64,000 nt of DNA from JAXLQL01 sp046331625 (GTDB lineage Bacteria > Acidobacteriota > Terriglobia > Bryobacterales > Bryobacteraceae). The notes under the pieces were generated by a model. It was given only the letters and a program-made list of their open reading frames with translations. It ran no database searches and had not been told where the DNA came from. The stretch lies in NCBI GenBank assembly GCA_046331625.1, contig JAXLQL010000002.1, positions 124,001 to 188,000 of the forward strand, in the 5' to 3' direction. A program made the translations under genes and the position numbers. Of the stretch, positions 49,214 to 57,250 are shown one piece after another (positions within the stretch are counted from its first letter, which is position 1; each line of letters starts with the position of its first letter).

Positions 49214-52135
49214 ATGCGCAACCTATATTTGTGCCTTGCCTTGGCACTGACAGCCCGAGCCCAAGACGAAGTTCGCCTTACGCTATTTGCGCAGGGCGTT
49301 ACCGCTCCCACCGATATTCAGCACGCGGGGGACGGAAGCGGGCGCATGTTCTTCGTCCAGCAGACAGGCCAAATCCGCGTCTTCAAGAACGGCGCTCTGC
49401 TGAGCACGCCCTTTCTCGACATTGCCACCAAGGTGTTCGCCAACGGCGAGTGCGGATTGGTGGGGCTGGCTTTCCCGCCGGGATACGCAACCAAACGCTA
49501 CTTCTACGTCCTGTACTCGGACCCTACCTGCCACACGCGGACCCTCTCGCGGTACAACGTGAGCGCCAATCCGGACGTAGCGGACCCTGCGAGCGAACGC
49601 GTGGTGATGACGATCGCGCAGACCGACCCCGTTCACCTCGGCGGCCAAATGCGGTTCGGGCGCGATGGCTACCTCTATGTTTCGTCCGGCGATGGCGCCG
49701 ACGTCCAAGGCCCCGGGTTCAACGCGCAGAACCGGTTCAGCCTGCTCGGTAAGATCCTGCGGATCGACACCGAGAGCGATCTCTCACAGTACCGCATCCC
49801 GCCGGGCAACCCCTTTGTCGCGGGCGGCGGACTCCCTGAGATCTGGGCCTACGGCTTCCGCAACCCGTGGCGATTCTCCTTTGACCGCGACAACGGCGAC
49901 ATGTGGATCGGCGAGGTCGGTGGCGATGCGATGGAGGAAGTGGACTACCTGCCGGCCGGCGCGAGCGGCCAGAACTTCGGCTGGAACGTGGTGGAGGGGA
50001 CGCAGTGCTATCCGCCGGCGATCCTGGCCTGCGATACCACTGGAATGACGCCTCCCATTCGCACGTACGCACACGGGCCTGATGGCGAAGCCATCATCGG
50101 CGGATTCGTCTATCGCGGTACGCGTTACCCCGCGTTGCGCGGAACCTACGTCTACGGCGACTTCGAATCGGGCCGCATCTGGGGTATCGTCAAGAACGGT
50201 TCTACGTTTACCAACCGGCTGTTGGTGGTGACCCCCTATGAGCTCAGCGTATTCGGGGAAGACGAACAAGGTGAGCTCTACGTGGGGCAGTACTTTACGA
50301 ATGACGGCAACATCTATCGCATTGAGAGCCTGGTGTCGCTGCCTTCGCTCGGCACACCCACCATCACTGCGCCCACGGCGAACCAGGTGTTGCAGGTTTC
50401 GGGCGTCACTTTCCAGTGGAGCGCCGTGGCCAACGCCACCGGCTACGATCTGCGAATCATGCAGGGCGCCACGACGGTGTTCCAGAACACGGTGGCCGGC
50501 GGAAACACGGTATCCACCGTCGTCACTCTCAACGATGGCGCCTACACTTTCCAGGTCCGCGCCTGCGCCGGCGGATTCACCGATGCCCAGTGCGGTTCGT
50601 TCGCGTCGGTGGCTTTCTCCGTCGCCATGCCCCCCACACTCGGCACGCCCACCATCACCGCGCCTGTCGCGAACCAAGTAGTGCTGGTCTCGGGAGTCAC
50701 GTTCCAATGGAGCCCGGTCACGAACGCCACTGGCTATGATCTCCGAGTCAGACAAGGCGCTTCCACCTTGTTCCAGGGAACGCTCGCCGGAGGCAACGCC
50801 ACTTCCACGCTGGTAACCCTCAATGACGGCTCTTACACCTTTCTTGTGCGCGCGTGCGCGGGAGGATTCACCGATCCGCAGTGCGGTTCGTTCGCTTCGG
50901 TGGCATTTTCCGTTGCCCAGCCCGTTTCCGGATCCCGCCCCGTCATCACTTCGCCCGCCAACGCCCAGGAGTTCACTACTTCGACGCAAACATTTTCCTG
51001 GGCCTCCGTTGCTGGCGCGGCGAGCTACGAGATCCAGTTGAGCGACATGGCCAACGGTGGCGCCGTGGAGCTTTCCATGTCGGTAGCCGGCTCGCCGCCT
51101 CCTACCAGCACCATCTTCTCTATGCGCGGATCCACAGACTATCGCCTGTTGGTGCGAGCCTGTACGGCCGCCTGTGGCGACTGGTCTGACCCGGTGCGAT
51201 TCAAAGTCACGCTGCCGCCTGTTCCCACGCAAGCGCCCGCTGCCCCCTCGTGTACGCTCACCGGATCGGTAGCATCGTGCTCGTGGAACGCCGTCTCCGG
51301 TGCCGACTACTTCACGCTCCAAGCCGTGCAGCCCACTGCCGGTCCCGGTGGCGGAGCTCTCACGGTCGCTGGGCTTCGCACCACGCAACAGAACGGTGCG
51401 GTCACGCTTCCTCCGGGTGCCACCAGCATGTTCGTGGCCGGATGCAACGGCAACGGTTGCGGACCCTACAGCGCACCAACTCCCCTCACTCCGGCCGGAA
51501 GCAGCCCGGCTTCGCCACTGATCGGGAACCCCGTGAACGGATCCGCGCTCGACGGTCCAGACGTGTTCTTCTCGTGGAATCGCGTGTCTGGCGACAACGG
51601 ATCGAACACCGTGTACCGGCTCTACGTACAGGATTTCTCACGCGCCGCTCCGGCACTCGACGTCTTGACGCGCGCAAATTTCTGGTCGGCGAAGTTCCGT
51701 GGCGGAGGCAATCGATACGACGTCGTGGTGGTGGCCAATCCCGGAACGCCCGGCGCCGTCACCGGACCCGCCTCGGCGTTCCTCGTCCGCGGAGCCAGCG
51801 CCGCGTCACCCACCATGGCCCAGCCGCGGCATCAGGCGCAAAACGTCACGCTCTCAGTCGCCGCGGGCAACGTGCAACTCGGCTGGACCCCGGTACCCGG
51901 AGCCACGCTCTACGAGTATCTGGTCTCCGTGCAAGGCCAACCTCAACCCGCGGTACGAGGAATCACTCCGGGCTTGATCGTGCAGGTGCCGCTCGCGGCC
52001 AACGCAACATTCTATAGTGGAATTGTTCGGGCGTGTCCGGCTGGCCAGACCTGCAACTTCGGCTCCGACGCCGGCTGGGGACCTTGGTCCTCCGCGCCCG
52101 GCCAAGGCGGCGTCACGAATTTTCTGGTGCAGTAA
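49214..52135 (+). CDS. GSDH-type sugar dehydrogenase with tandem Ig/FN3-like modules
   Basis: A 973-residue exported protein. Signal peptide (MRNLYLCLALALTARA), then a glucose/sorbosone-dehydrogenase propeller (about 20-375: HAGDGSGRMFFVQQTGQIRV, ECGLVGLAFPPGYATKRYFY, GFRNPWRFSFDRDNGDMWIG, IIGGFVYRGTRYPALRG). Two nearly identical 97-residue modules follow (SGVTFQWSAVANATGYDLRI and SGVTFQWSPVTNATGYDLRV), then further beta-sandwich modules (TSTQTFSWASVAGAASYEIQ; VAGCNGNGCGPYSAP; PVPGATLYEYLVSVQ). GGAGG stands 9 nt before the start. It is the first of a tandem pair of paralogues, 36 bp apart. Confidence 0.88.
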   Translation: MRNLYLCLALALTARAQDEVRLTLFAQGVTAPTDIQHAGDGSGRMFFVQQTGQIRVFKNGALLSTPFLDIATKVFANGECGLVGLAFPPGYATKRYFYVLYSDPTCHTRTLSRYNVSANPDVADPASERVVMTIAQTDPVHLGGQMRFGRDGYLYVSSGDGADVQGPGFNAQNRFSLLGKILRIDTESDLSQYRIPPGNPFVAGGGLPEIWAYGFRNPWRFSFDRDNGDMWIGEVGGDAMEEVDYLPAGASGQNFGWNVVEGTQCYPPAILACDTTGMTPPIRTYAHGPDGEAIIGGFVYRGTRYPALRGTYVYGDFESGRIWGIVKNGSTFTNRLLVVTPYELSVFGEDEQGELYVGQYFTNDGNIYRIESLVSLPSLGTPTITAPTANQVLQVSGVTFQWSAVANATGYDLRIMQGATTVFQNTVAGGNTVSTVVTLNDGAYTFQVRACAGGFTDAQCGSFASVAFSVAMPPTLGTPTITAPVANQVVLVSGVTFQWSPVTNATGYDLRVRQGASTLFQGTLAGGNATSTLVTLNDGSYTFLVRACAGGFTDPQCGSFASVAFSVAQPVSGSRPVITSPANAQEFTTSTQTFSWASVAGAASYEIQLSDMANGGAVELSMSVAGSPPPTSTIFSMRGSTDYRLLVRACTAACGDWSDPVRFKVTLPPVPTQAPAAPSCTLTGSVASCSWNAVSGADYFTLQAVQPTAGPGGGALTVAGLRTTQQNGAVTLPPGATSMFVAGCNGNGCGPYSAPTPLTPAGSSPASPLIGNPVNGSALDGPDVFFSWNRVSGDNGSNTVYRLYVQDFSRAAPALDVLTRANFWSAKFRGGGNRYDVVVVANPGTPGAVTGPASAFLVRGASAASPTMAQPRHQAQNVTLSVAAGNVQLGWTPVPGATLYEYLVSVQGQPQPAVRGITPGLIVQVPLAANATFYSGIVRACPAGQTCNFGSDAGWGPWSSAPGQGGVTNFLVQ
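50348..50929 (+). repeat. Tandem 291-bp duplication inside the sugar dehydrogenase gene
   Basis: Two in-frame copies of a 97-codon unit (50348-50638 and 50639-50929), each starting CTCGGCAC and ending with VAFSVA-coding sequence. The downstream paralogue has a single counterpart unit at about 53320-53600. The copies differ at scattered positions, so the duplication is not brand-new. Confidence 0.85.
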
Positions 52136-52171
52136 CCGTCACGTCGCGAGTTTCGCCTGCTCTATTACAGC

Positions 52172-54790
52172 ATGCCCATCGTTTTGCGCAGGGTTGTCCT
52201 GTGCCTGCTGTCTGTGTTCCTGCTGCGGGCGCAAGACGAGATTCAGTTCGTTCCCGTTGCCACCGGGATCACGCTGCCCACCGACATTCAAAGCCCGCGT
52301 GATGGATCGGGGCGTCTGTTTTTCACGCAGCAAGACGGCGTCATTCGCGCCTTCCGCAGCGGCAGCCTGCTCGCCGTGCCTTTCCTGACGCTGGGCGCCA
52401 AGACCTTCCCGTTCAATGAGTGCGGCCTGTTGGGCTTGGCCTTCCCTCCGGGATTTTCGACAAAACAGTACTTCTATGTCTTGTACACGAACGCTTCCTG
52501 CTCGACGCGGATTCTGTCACGCTATCGCGTGAGCTCCAACAATCCGGATGTGGCCGATCCAGCCAGCGAGCAAGTGCTGCTCACGCTGAGCCAGCCGGCG
52601 TCGAACCACTTCGGCGGCCAACTGCGTTTCGGCCCCGATGGATATCTGTATGTCTCGTCGGGCGATGGATCGGCCGGCGGAGATCCGCCCGGCAACGCTC
52701 AGAACAAGAGCAGTCTGTTCGGCAAGATCTGGCGGATCGATACCGAAAGCGATCTCTCCCAATACCGGATTCCCCTGGGCAATCCCTTCGCTGGACTACC
52801 CGGAACGCGCGGCGAGATCTGGCATTTCGGGCTGCGCAACCCGTGGCGCTTCTCCTTCGATCGCCAGACTGGCGACATGTGGATCGGCGACGTGGGCCAA
52901 GACCGCGCCGAAGAAGTCGACTTCGCCCCTGCCGGTTCGAGCGGACTCAATTTCGGATGGCGCACCATGGAGGGCTTGCAGTGCTACCCGCCGGGCACCG
53001 CCACCTGCAACCAAGCCGGCCTCACCGCGCCGGTGCTCGAATATGCCCATGACACTGGAAGCAGATCCATCATCGGCGGGTTCGTCTATCGCGGCGCTCG
53101 ATTTCCGGGGCTCCAAGGAACCTATATCTACGGCGACTTCATTTCCAGCCGCTTCTGGGGAATCTCCCGCACCGGATCCACTTTCAACAACCGGCTCGTC
53201 GCCCAATCGCTCTTCTCGCCCACCACGTTCGGCGAAGACGAACAAGGCGAGCTGTACGTCGCCGGATACAGCAGTGGCGCCGTCTACAACATCCAGCCCA
53301 CCTTTCCAGCCGGGCCGCCCGTGATCGTAGCGCCCACCCCGAATCAATTGATCTCCGTGGCGGGTGTGACGTTTCAATGGAACGCCGTCACCTTCGCCAC
53401 CGGCTACGATCTGCGAATTCTCCAGGGCGCCTCTACCGTCTTTCGAGGAACGCTCTCGGGCCCTGGCGCGCTTTCCACGCTCGTCAGCCTTCCCGACGGA
53501 GCCTACACGTTTCAGGTGCGCGGCTGCACCTCCGGCTTCCTTGATTCGCAATGCGCCGGCTTTGCTTCGGTCAACTTCAGTGTTTCGCAGACCAAGCCCG
53601 CGGCGCGGCCTACCGTCACCGCGCCCGCCAACACGCAGACCTTCACCACCTCGACCCAAACATTTACTTGGACTTCTGTTTCCGGCGCGAGCAGCTACGA
53701 AATCCTGCTTACCGACATGGCCGCCGGCGGCGTGCCTGAGCTCTCGATGTCGATCGGCGGCTTGCCCCCGGCCACCAGTACGGTGTTCTCGATGCGCAGT
53801 TCCACTGACTACCGCCTTCAGGTTCGCGCCTGTACCGTGGCATGCGGACCGTGGTCGGACACCGTAGCCTTTCGCGTCACTTTACCGCCTGTGCCCACGC
53901 AAGCGCTGCCTCCCCCGGCCTGTTCGCTCACCGGCGCAGTGGCCACGTGCGGCTGGAATCCCCAAACTGGAGCCGACTACTATACTCTGCTCGCTGTGCA
54001 ACCGTCCTCCGGACCAGGCGGTGGCGCGTTGACCGTGGCTGGCCTGCGGACACCTCAGGTTTCGGGTGCGCTCACACTGCCTCCCGGGGCGGTGAGTATC
54101 TTCGTGGCCGGATGCAACGGCAACGGCTGCGGACCCTACAGCACCGCTGCCAACATGACTCCGGCCGCGGCCAGTTCGGCGGCGCCTTTCATCGGTAGCC
54201 CCGTGCCCGGCGCCACCATCGATGGTCCCGATGTGTTCCTTTCCTGGAATCGTGTCGCCGGCGACAACGGCTCCAACACCGTGTACCGTCTCTACGTGCA
54301 GGACTTTTCCCGCGGAGCGCCCGCGCTTGACGTACTCACTACCGGCAACTACTGGTCCGCGAAGTTCCGCGGCGGCGGCAGCCGGTATGACGCTCTGGTA
54401 GTGGTGAATGGCGTCAACGGCCCGGCCGCTCCGTTCCTCGTTCGCTCCACCAGCCCAGCTTCGCCGACCATGGCCCAGCCGCGCCACCAGACGCAAGACG
54501 TCACGCTTTCGATCGCTGCGGGCAACGTGCAACTCGGCTGGACCGCGCTGCCCGGCGCGACCCTTTACGAGTACCTCGTCTCGGTGCAGGGCCAATCGCA
54601 GCCAGTGGTCCACGGCGTCACGCCGGGGCAGATCGTGCAGGTGCCGCTTGCCGCGAGTTCGACATTCTATAGCGGAATTGTTCGGGCGTGCCCGGCAGGG
54701 CAGACGTGCGCGTTCGGGTCCGATGCCGGATGGGGACCTTGGTCATCGGCGCCTGGGCAGGGAGGCGTGACGAACTTCAAGGTGCAGTAG
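52172..54790 (+). CDS. GSDH-type sugar dehydrogenase with Ig/FN3-like modules (paralogue)
   Basis: An 872-residue paralogue of the preceding gene with the same order: signal peptide (VLCLLSVFLLRAQ), propeller (SPRDGSGRLFFTQQDGVIRA, HFGGQLRFGPDGYLYVSSGD, GLRNPWRFSFDRQTGDMWIG, GFVYRGARFPGLQGTYIYGD), one Ig-like module instead of two (AGVTFQWNAVTFATGYDLRI), then the shared C-terminal modules (TFTWTSVSGASSYEILLTDM; IFVAGCNGNGCGPYST; FRGGGSRYDALVVVNGVNGP). PQQ-dependent sugar oxidation outside the cell is the family expectation. The 3' ends of the two genes are almost identical, which favours gene conversion. Confidence 0.88.
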   Translation: MPIVLRRVVLCLLSVFLLRAQDEIQFVPVATGITLPTDIQSPRDGSGRLFFTQQDGVIRAFRSGSLLAVPFLTLGAKTFPFNECGLLGLAFPPGFSTKQYFYVLYTNASCSTRILSRYRVSSNNPDVADPASEQVLLTLSQPASNHFGGQLRFGPDGYLYVSSGDGSAGGDPPGNAQNKSSLFGKIWRIDTESDLSQYRIPLGNPFAGLPGTRGEIWHFGLRNPWRFSFDRQTGDMWIGDVGQDRAEEVDFAPAGSSGLNFGWRTMEGLQCYPPGTATCNQAGLTAPVLEYAHDTGSRSIIGGFVYRGARFPGLQGTYIYGDFISSRFWGISRTGSTFNNRLVAQSLFSPTTFGEDEQGELYVAGYSSGAVYNIQPTFPAGPPVIVAPTPNQLISVAGVTFQWNAVTFATGYDLRILQGASTVFRGTLSGPGALSTLVSLPDGAYTFQVRGCTSGFLDSQCAGFASVNFSVSQTKPAARPTVTAPANTQTFTTSTQTFTWTSVSGASSYEILLTDMAAGGVPELSMSIGGLPPATSTVFSMRSSTDYRLQVRACTVACGPWSDTVAFRVTLPPVPTQALPPPACSLTGAVATCGWNPQTGADYYTLLAVQPSSGPGGGALTVAGLRTPQVSGALTLPPGAVSIFVAGCNGNGCGPYSTAANMTPAAASSAAPFIGSPVPGATIDGPDVFLSWNRVAGDNGSNTVYRLYVQDFSRGAPALDVLTTGNYWSAKFRGGGSRYDALVVVNGVNGPAAPFLVRSTSPASPTMAQPRHQTQDVTLSIAAGNVQLGWTALPGATLYEYLVSVQGQSQPVVHGVTPGQIVQVPLAASSTFYSGIVRACPAGQTCAFGSDAGWGPWSSAPGQGGVTNFKVQ

Positions 54791-54796
54791 GCGGGC

Positions 54797-55351
54797 TCAG
54801 GAGCCGCGTGGCAGCCACCGGCGCACGGCTTCGAAGCGGTGAGCCAGCCAACTGCGGCGACGCTGTCTCCATGCGTGGAGCCGCTCGCGAATCGCTCGCA
54901 TCTTCATCGTCATCCACCGGCCGGCAGCCGAATCGCGCCACATCGCGTAGGCCGCTGCTCGCACTCCGAGCACGAACGCCTCGCAGCGGGCGAACCACGC
55001 GAGCGTCAGCAGCGCGGGCCGGGTCAGGTGGTAGATCCGCGCCACCAGCGCCGTGCCCGCCACTTTCGCCGTCATGATAGTTCCCACTCCCAGCGCCGGA
55101 TGTCCTCCGCTCAGCCAATATACGGCCAGTAACTTGATGGGAGCCAGCGCGATCGCGGGAACGCCGAAGACGCAGAGCGCGCCGAATGGCCCTAGGTTTC
55201 GCACGCGGTCTTCGATCCACCGGAATGGCCCGAGCTTCCCGAGCAGGGCGAACAGCGCCGACAATCGCCACAGCGTTTCCTCGACGAGGATCACCACTGC
55301 GGCTACCAGCAGCAGCGGCGGCGTGACGATCCGTTTCAGAAGGCGGCGCAA
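54797..55351 (-). CDS. Conserved membrane protein of unknown function
   Basis: A 184-residue protein with about three hydrophobic segments (PPLLLVAAVVILVEETLWRL; GALCVFGVPAIALAPIKLLA; VAGTALVARIYHLTRPALLT) and a strongly basic cytoplasmic tail (RAIRERLHAWRQRRRSWLAH). I do not recognise a named family. It converges on the sugar dehydrogenase (6 bp) and diverges from the enoyl-CoA hydratase gene with only 17 bp between starts. Confidence 0.72.
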   Translation of the reverse strand: MRRLLKRIVTPPLLLVAAVVILVEETLWRLSALFALLGKLGPFRWIEDRVRNLGPFGALCVFGVPAIALAPIKLLAVYWLSGGHPALGVGTIMTAKVAGTALVARIYHLTRPALLTLAWFARCEAFVLGVRAAAYAMWRDSAAGRWMTMKMRAIRERLHAWRQRRRSWLAHRFEAVRRWLPRGS

Positions 55352-55368
55352 AATGCCAAGATATCAAC

Positions 55369-56130
55369 ATGCCGGACCTTCTGGTGGAACGCTCGGGCGA
55401 CATCGCCATCCTCACGTTAAATCGGTCCGATCGGCGCAATGCGCTTTCGCTCGCGCTGATGCGGTCACTGATTGCCGCGCTCGGCGAAGCATCATCGGCG
55501 CGCGCTGTGATCCTGGCAGCCGCGGGCAGGGTGTTCTCGGCCGGTCACGACCTCAGCGAGATGTCAGCGGGCTCGATCACGCACTATCGCGAGATCTTCG
55601 ACGTGTGCACGGAGCTAATGGCGAAGATCCAGTCGATCGCGCCTCCGGTGATCGCCGAAGTGCAAGGCCTCGCCACCGCGGCGGGCTGCCAACTCGCGGC
55701 CACGTGCGACCTCGTCATCGCGTCTGAGGCCGCCGCGTTCGCCACGCCCGGCGTCAAGATCGGGCTCTTCTGCACTACGCCCATGGTTGCGCTCACGCGC
55801 GCCATCGGACGCAAACGCGCCATGGAAATGCTGCTCACCGGACGTGCGATCGATGCGGCTACGGCTACCGAATGGGGCTTGGCGAATCGCGTGGTGAAGG
55901 CGGATGAACTCCGCTCTGCGACGCTCGAGCTGGCGGGGCAGGTGGCCGCGGCGTCGAGCCTGACGATCGCGCTGGGAAAGCAGGCATTCTACAGCCAGAT
56001 CGATCTCGACCAGCCCAAGGCGTACGCGTACGCCAAGGAAGTGATGTCAATGAACGCGATGGCGGCCGATGCGCGTGAAGGCATCTCGGCGTTTCTCGAG
56101 AAGCGGCCGGCGTGCTGGAAAGGCGAGTGA
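55369..56130 (+). CDS. Enoyl-CoA hydratase/isomerase (ECHDC3-like)
   Basis: A 253-residue crotonase-fold protein: ILTLNRSDRRNALSLALMRS, the oxyanion-hole motif SAGHDLSEMSAG, QGLATAAGCQLAATCDLVIA (second oxyanion-hole glycines), then FATPGVKIGLFCTTPMVALT and RKRAMEMLLTGRAIDA. The catalytic Glu of classical hydratases in the GLFCTT region is absent, as in ECHDC3-type proteins, so hydratase activity is uncertain. Length is normal. Confidence 0.88.
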   Translation: MPDLLVERSGDIAILTLNRSDRRNALSLALMRSLIAALGEASSARAVILAAAGRVFSAGHDLSEMSAGSITHYREIFDVCTELMAKIQSIAPPVIAEVQGLATAAGCQLAATCDLVIASEAAAFATPGVKIGLFCTTPMVALTRAIGRKRAMEMLLTGRAIDAATATEWGLANRVVKADELRSATLELAGQVAAASSLTIALGKQAFYSQIDLDQPKAYAYAKEVMSMNAMAADAREGISAFLEKRPACWKGE

Positions 56131-56131
56131 T

Positions 56132-57250
56132 TCAGCGGATCGTCGCTCGCGCGTCGTGGCGCCAACGGTTGAGGAAGTGTTCGTGAGTCGCGATCACGGG
56201 GTGGTCTGGCCGGTAGGTACGCTTCGCCTTCTCGAGCGACCACGATAGGAGCGTGTAAGACTGGTCGAGCCTTCGCATCTGTCTCATTGCTTCTCCGCGC
56301 CACATCGCAACCGCGGCGAACCAATGGTGATCCTCGGGAAGCTCGGCGGCAAGCAGGCGGCCAGCGGCCGCTAGATTCGCGAGCGCGGCGTGCGGTTCCT
56401 GCAGTATGGCTTGGATCGCGCCGAGCGTGAAGTGACGCTTGCCTATGCCAAGGCGCCGCCCGGGACCCTGCACCTGCAGAGCGAGTGTCATGGCGTCGCG
56501 CGCAACGGCTAGGGCCGTCTTGGGGTATCCCCAGTAGAGCAATGCGCGGGCGAATGCGTCGTACCGAATCGAAAGGACCGAGCCATTGTCTGGGCGAAAC
56601 TTCTTCTCGACTGCCAGGCCCAGCGCAGCGAGAAGCAGGCCGCGCTCAGGTATTCCGGCATCCACGCACGAACGGCCCAGGTTCGAAATCGAGATCGCGA
56701 ATTGTGGATCGCGTGGCAGGCACCCGGCAAGAACTCTTGGCAGCCCCTTCGCCCGCACCCGGAAGGAGGCCGCAAAGCGTCCGTGGAAGCGATGCTGCCG
56801 GCCAGCGCAATCGAGCAAGTTGATCGCGCGCCGGTCATCGCGCTCACGATCCGCGACATATTCTGCGATGGGCGCGACGGATTCGAGGTCGCTCAGAGCG
56901 CGAGTGTCCCGGTCGTCGAGCGTTCGCCGCATCTCGCCTTCCACAACATCGCTGGCGTTACCGCTCGAGAAGACCGCTCCTCGCTGCTTCTCGACGAAGT
57001 CCAGCGTGGCCGGCTCCACAATGACGTTCTCGCGGTCGCCCCACTGGATGAACCCGGCCCGCTCGCATTCGACGAGTACGCTGTCCAAGCTAGCGCAGGG
57101 CCGAACCAAGGGCTGGACCAAAGGCTCCAACAATCGGACCGGTACCGGAAAAGGTCCGAATCTCGCAATGTACATCATCATCCGCCGAGAATGGCCCGAT
57201 AACGCGGACCATGCCTCCACGAAATGCTCCTGCCGGTTACTTCGCAACAT
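56132..57250 (-). CDS. TPR-like helical-repeat protein of unknown function
   Basis: About 372 residues from the ATG at 57250, which follows GGAGG by 4 nt and overlaps the alpha-glucuronidase stop by 14 nt. The N-terminal 100 residues look like a winged-helix or STAND-protein module (PFPVPVRLLEPLVQPLV, ECERAGFIQWGDRENVIVEP). The C-terminal half has helical pairs typical of tetratricopeptide repeats (SIRYDAFARALLYWGYPKTA, IGKRHFTLGAIQAILQEPHA, WFAAVAMWRGEAMRQMRRLD). Partners are unknown; coupling to the glucuronidase is positional. Confidence 0.65.
   Translation of the reverse strand: MLRSNRQEHFVEAWSALSGHSRRMMMYIARFGPFPVPVRLLEPLVQPLVRPCASLDSVLVECERAGFIQWGDRENVIVEPATLDFVEKQRGAVFSSGNASDVVEGEMRRTLDDRDTRALSDLESVAPIAEYVADRERDDRRAINLLDCAGRQHRFHGRFAASFRVRAKGLPRVLAGCLPRDPQFAISISNLGRSCVDAGIPERGLLLAALGLAVEKKFRPDNGSVLSIRYDAFARALLYWGYPKTALAVARDAMTLALQVQGPGRRLGIGKRHFTLGAIQAILQEPHAALANLAAAGRLLAAELPEDHHWFAAVAMWRGEAMRQMRRLDQSYTLLSWSLEKAKRTYRPDHPVIATHEHFLNRWRHDARATIR

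Noticed and set aside
49784..51388. 534-codon minus-strand frame opposite the sugar dehydrogenase
   Set aside because: Gly/Arg-rich antisense translation with no start context, fully explained by the plus-strand gene.
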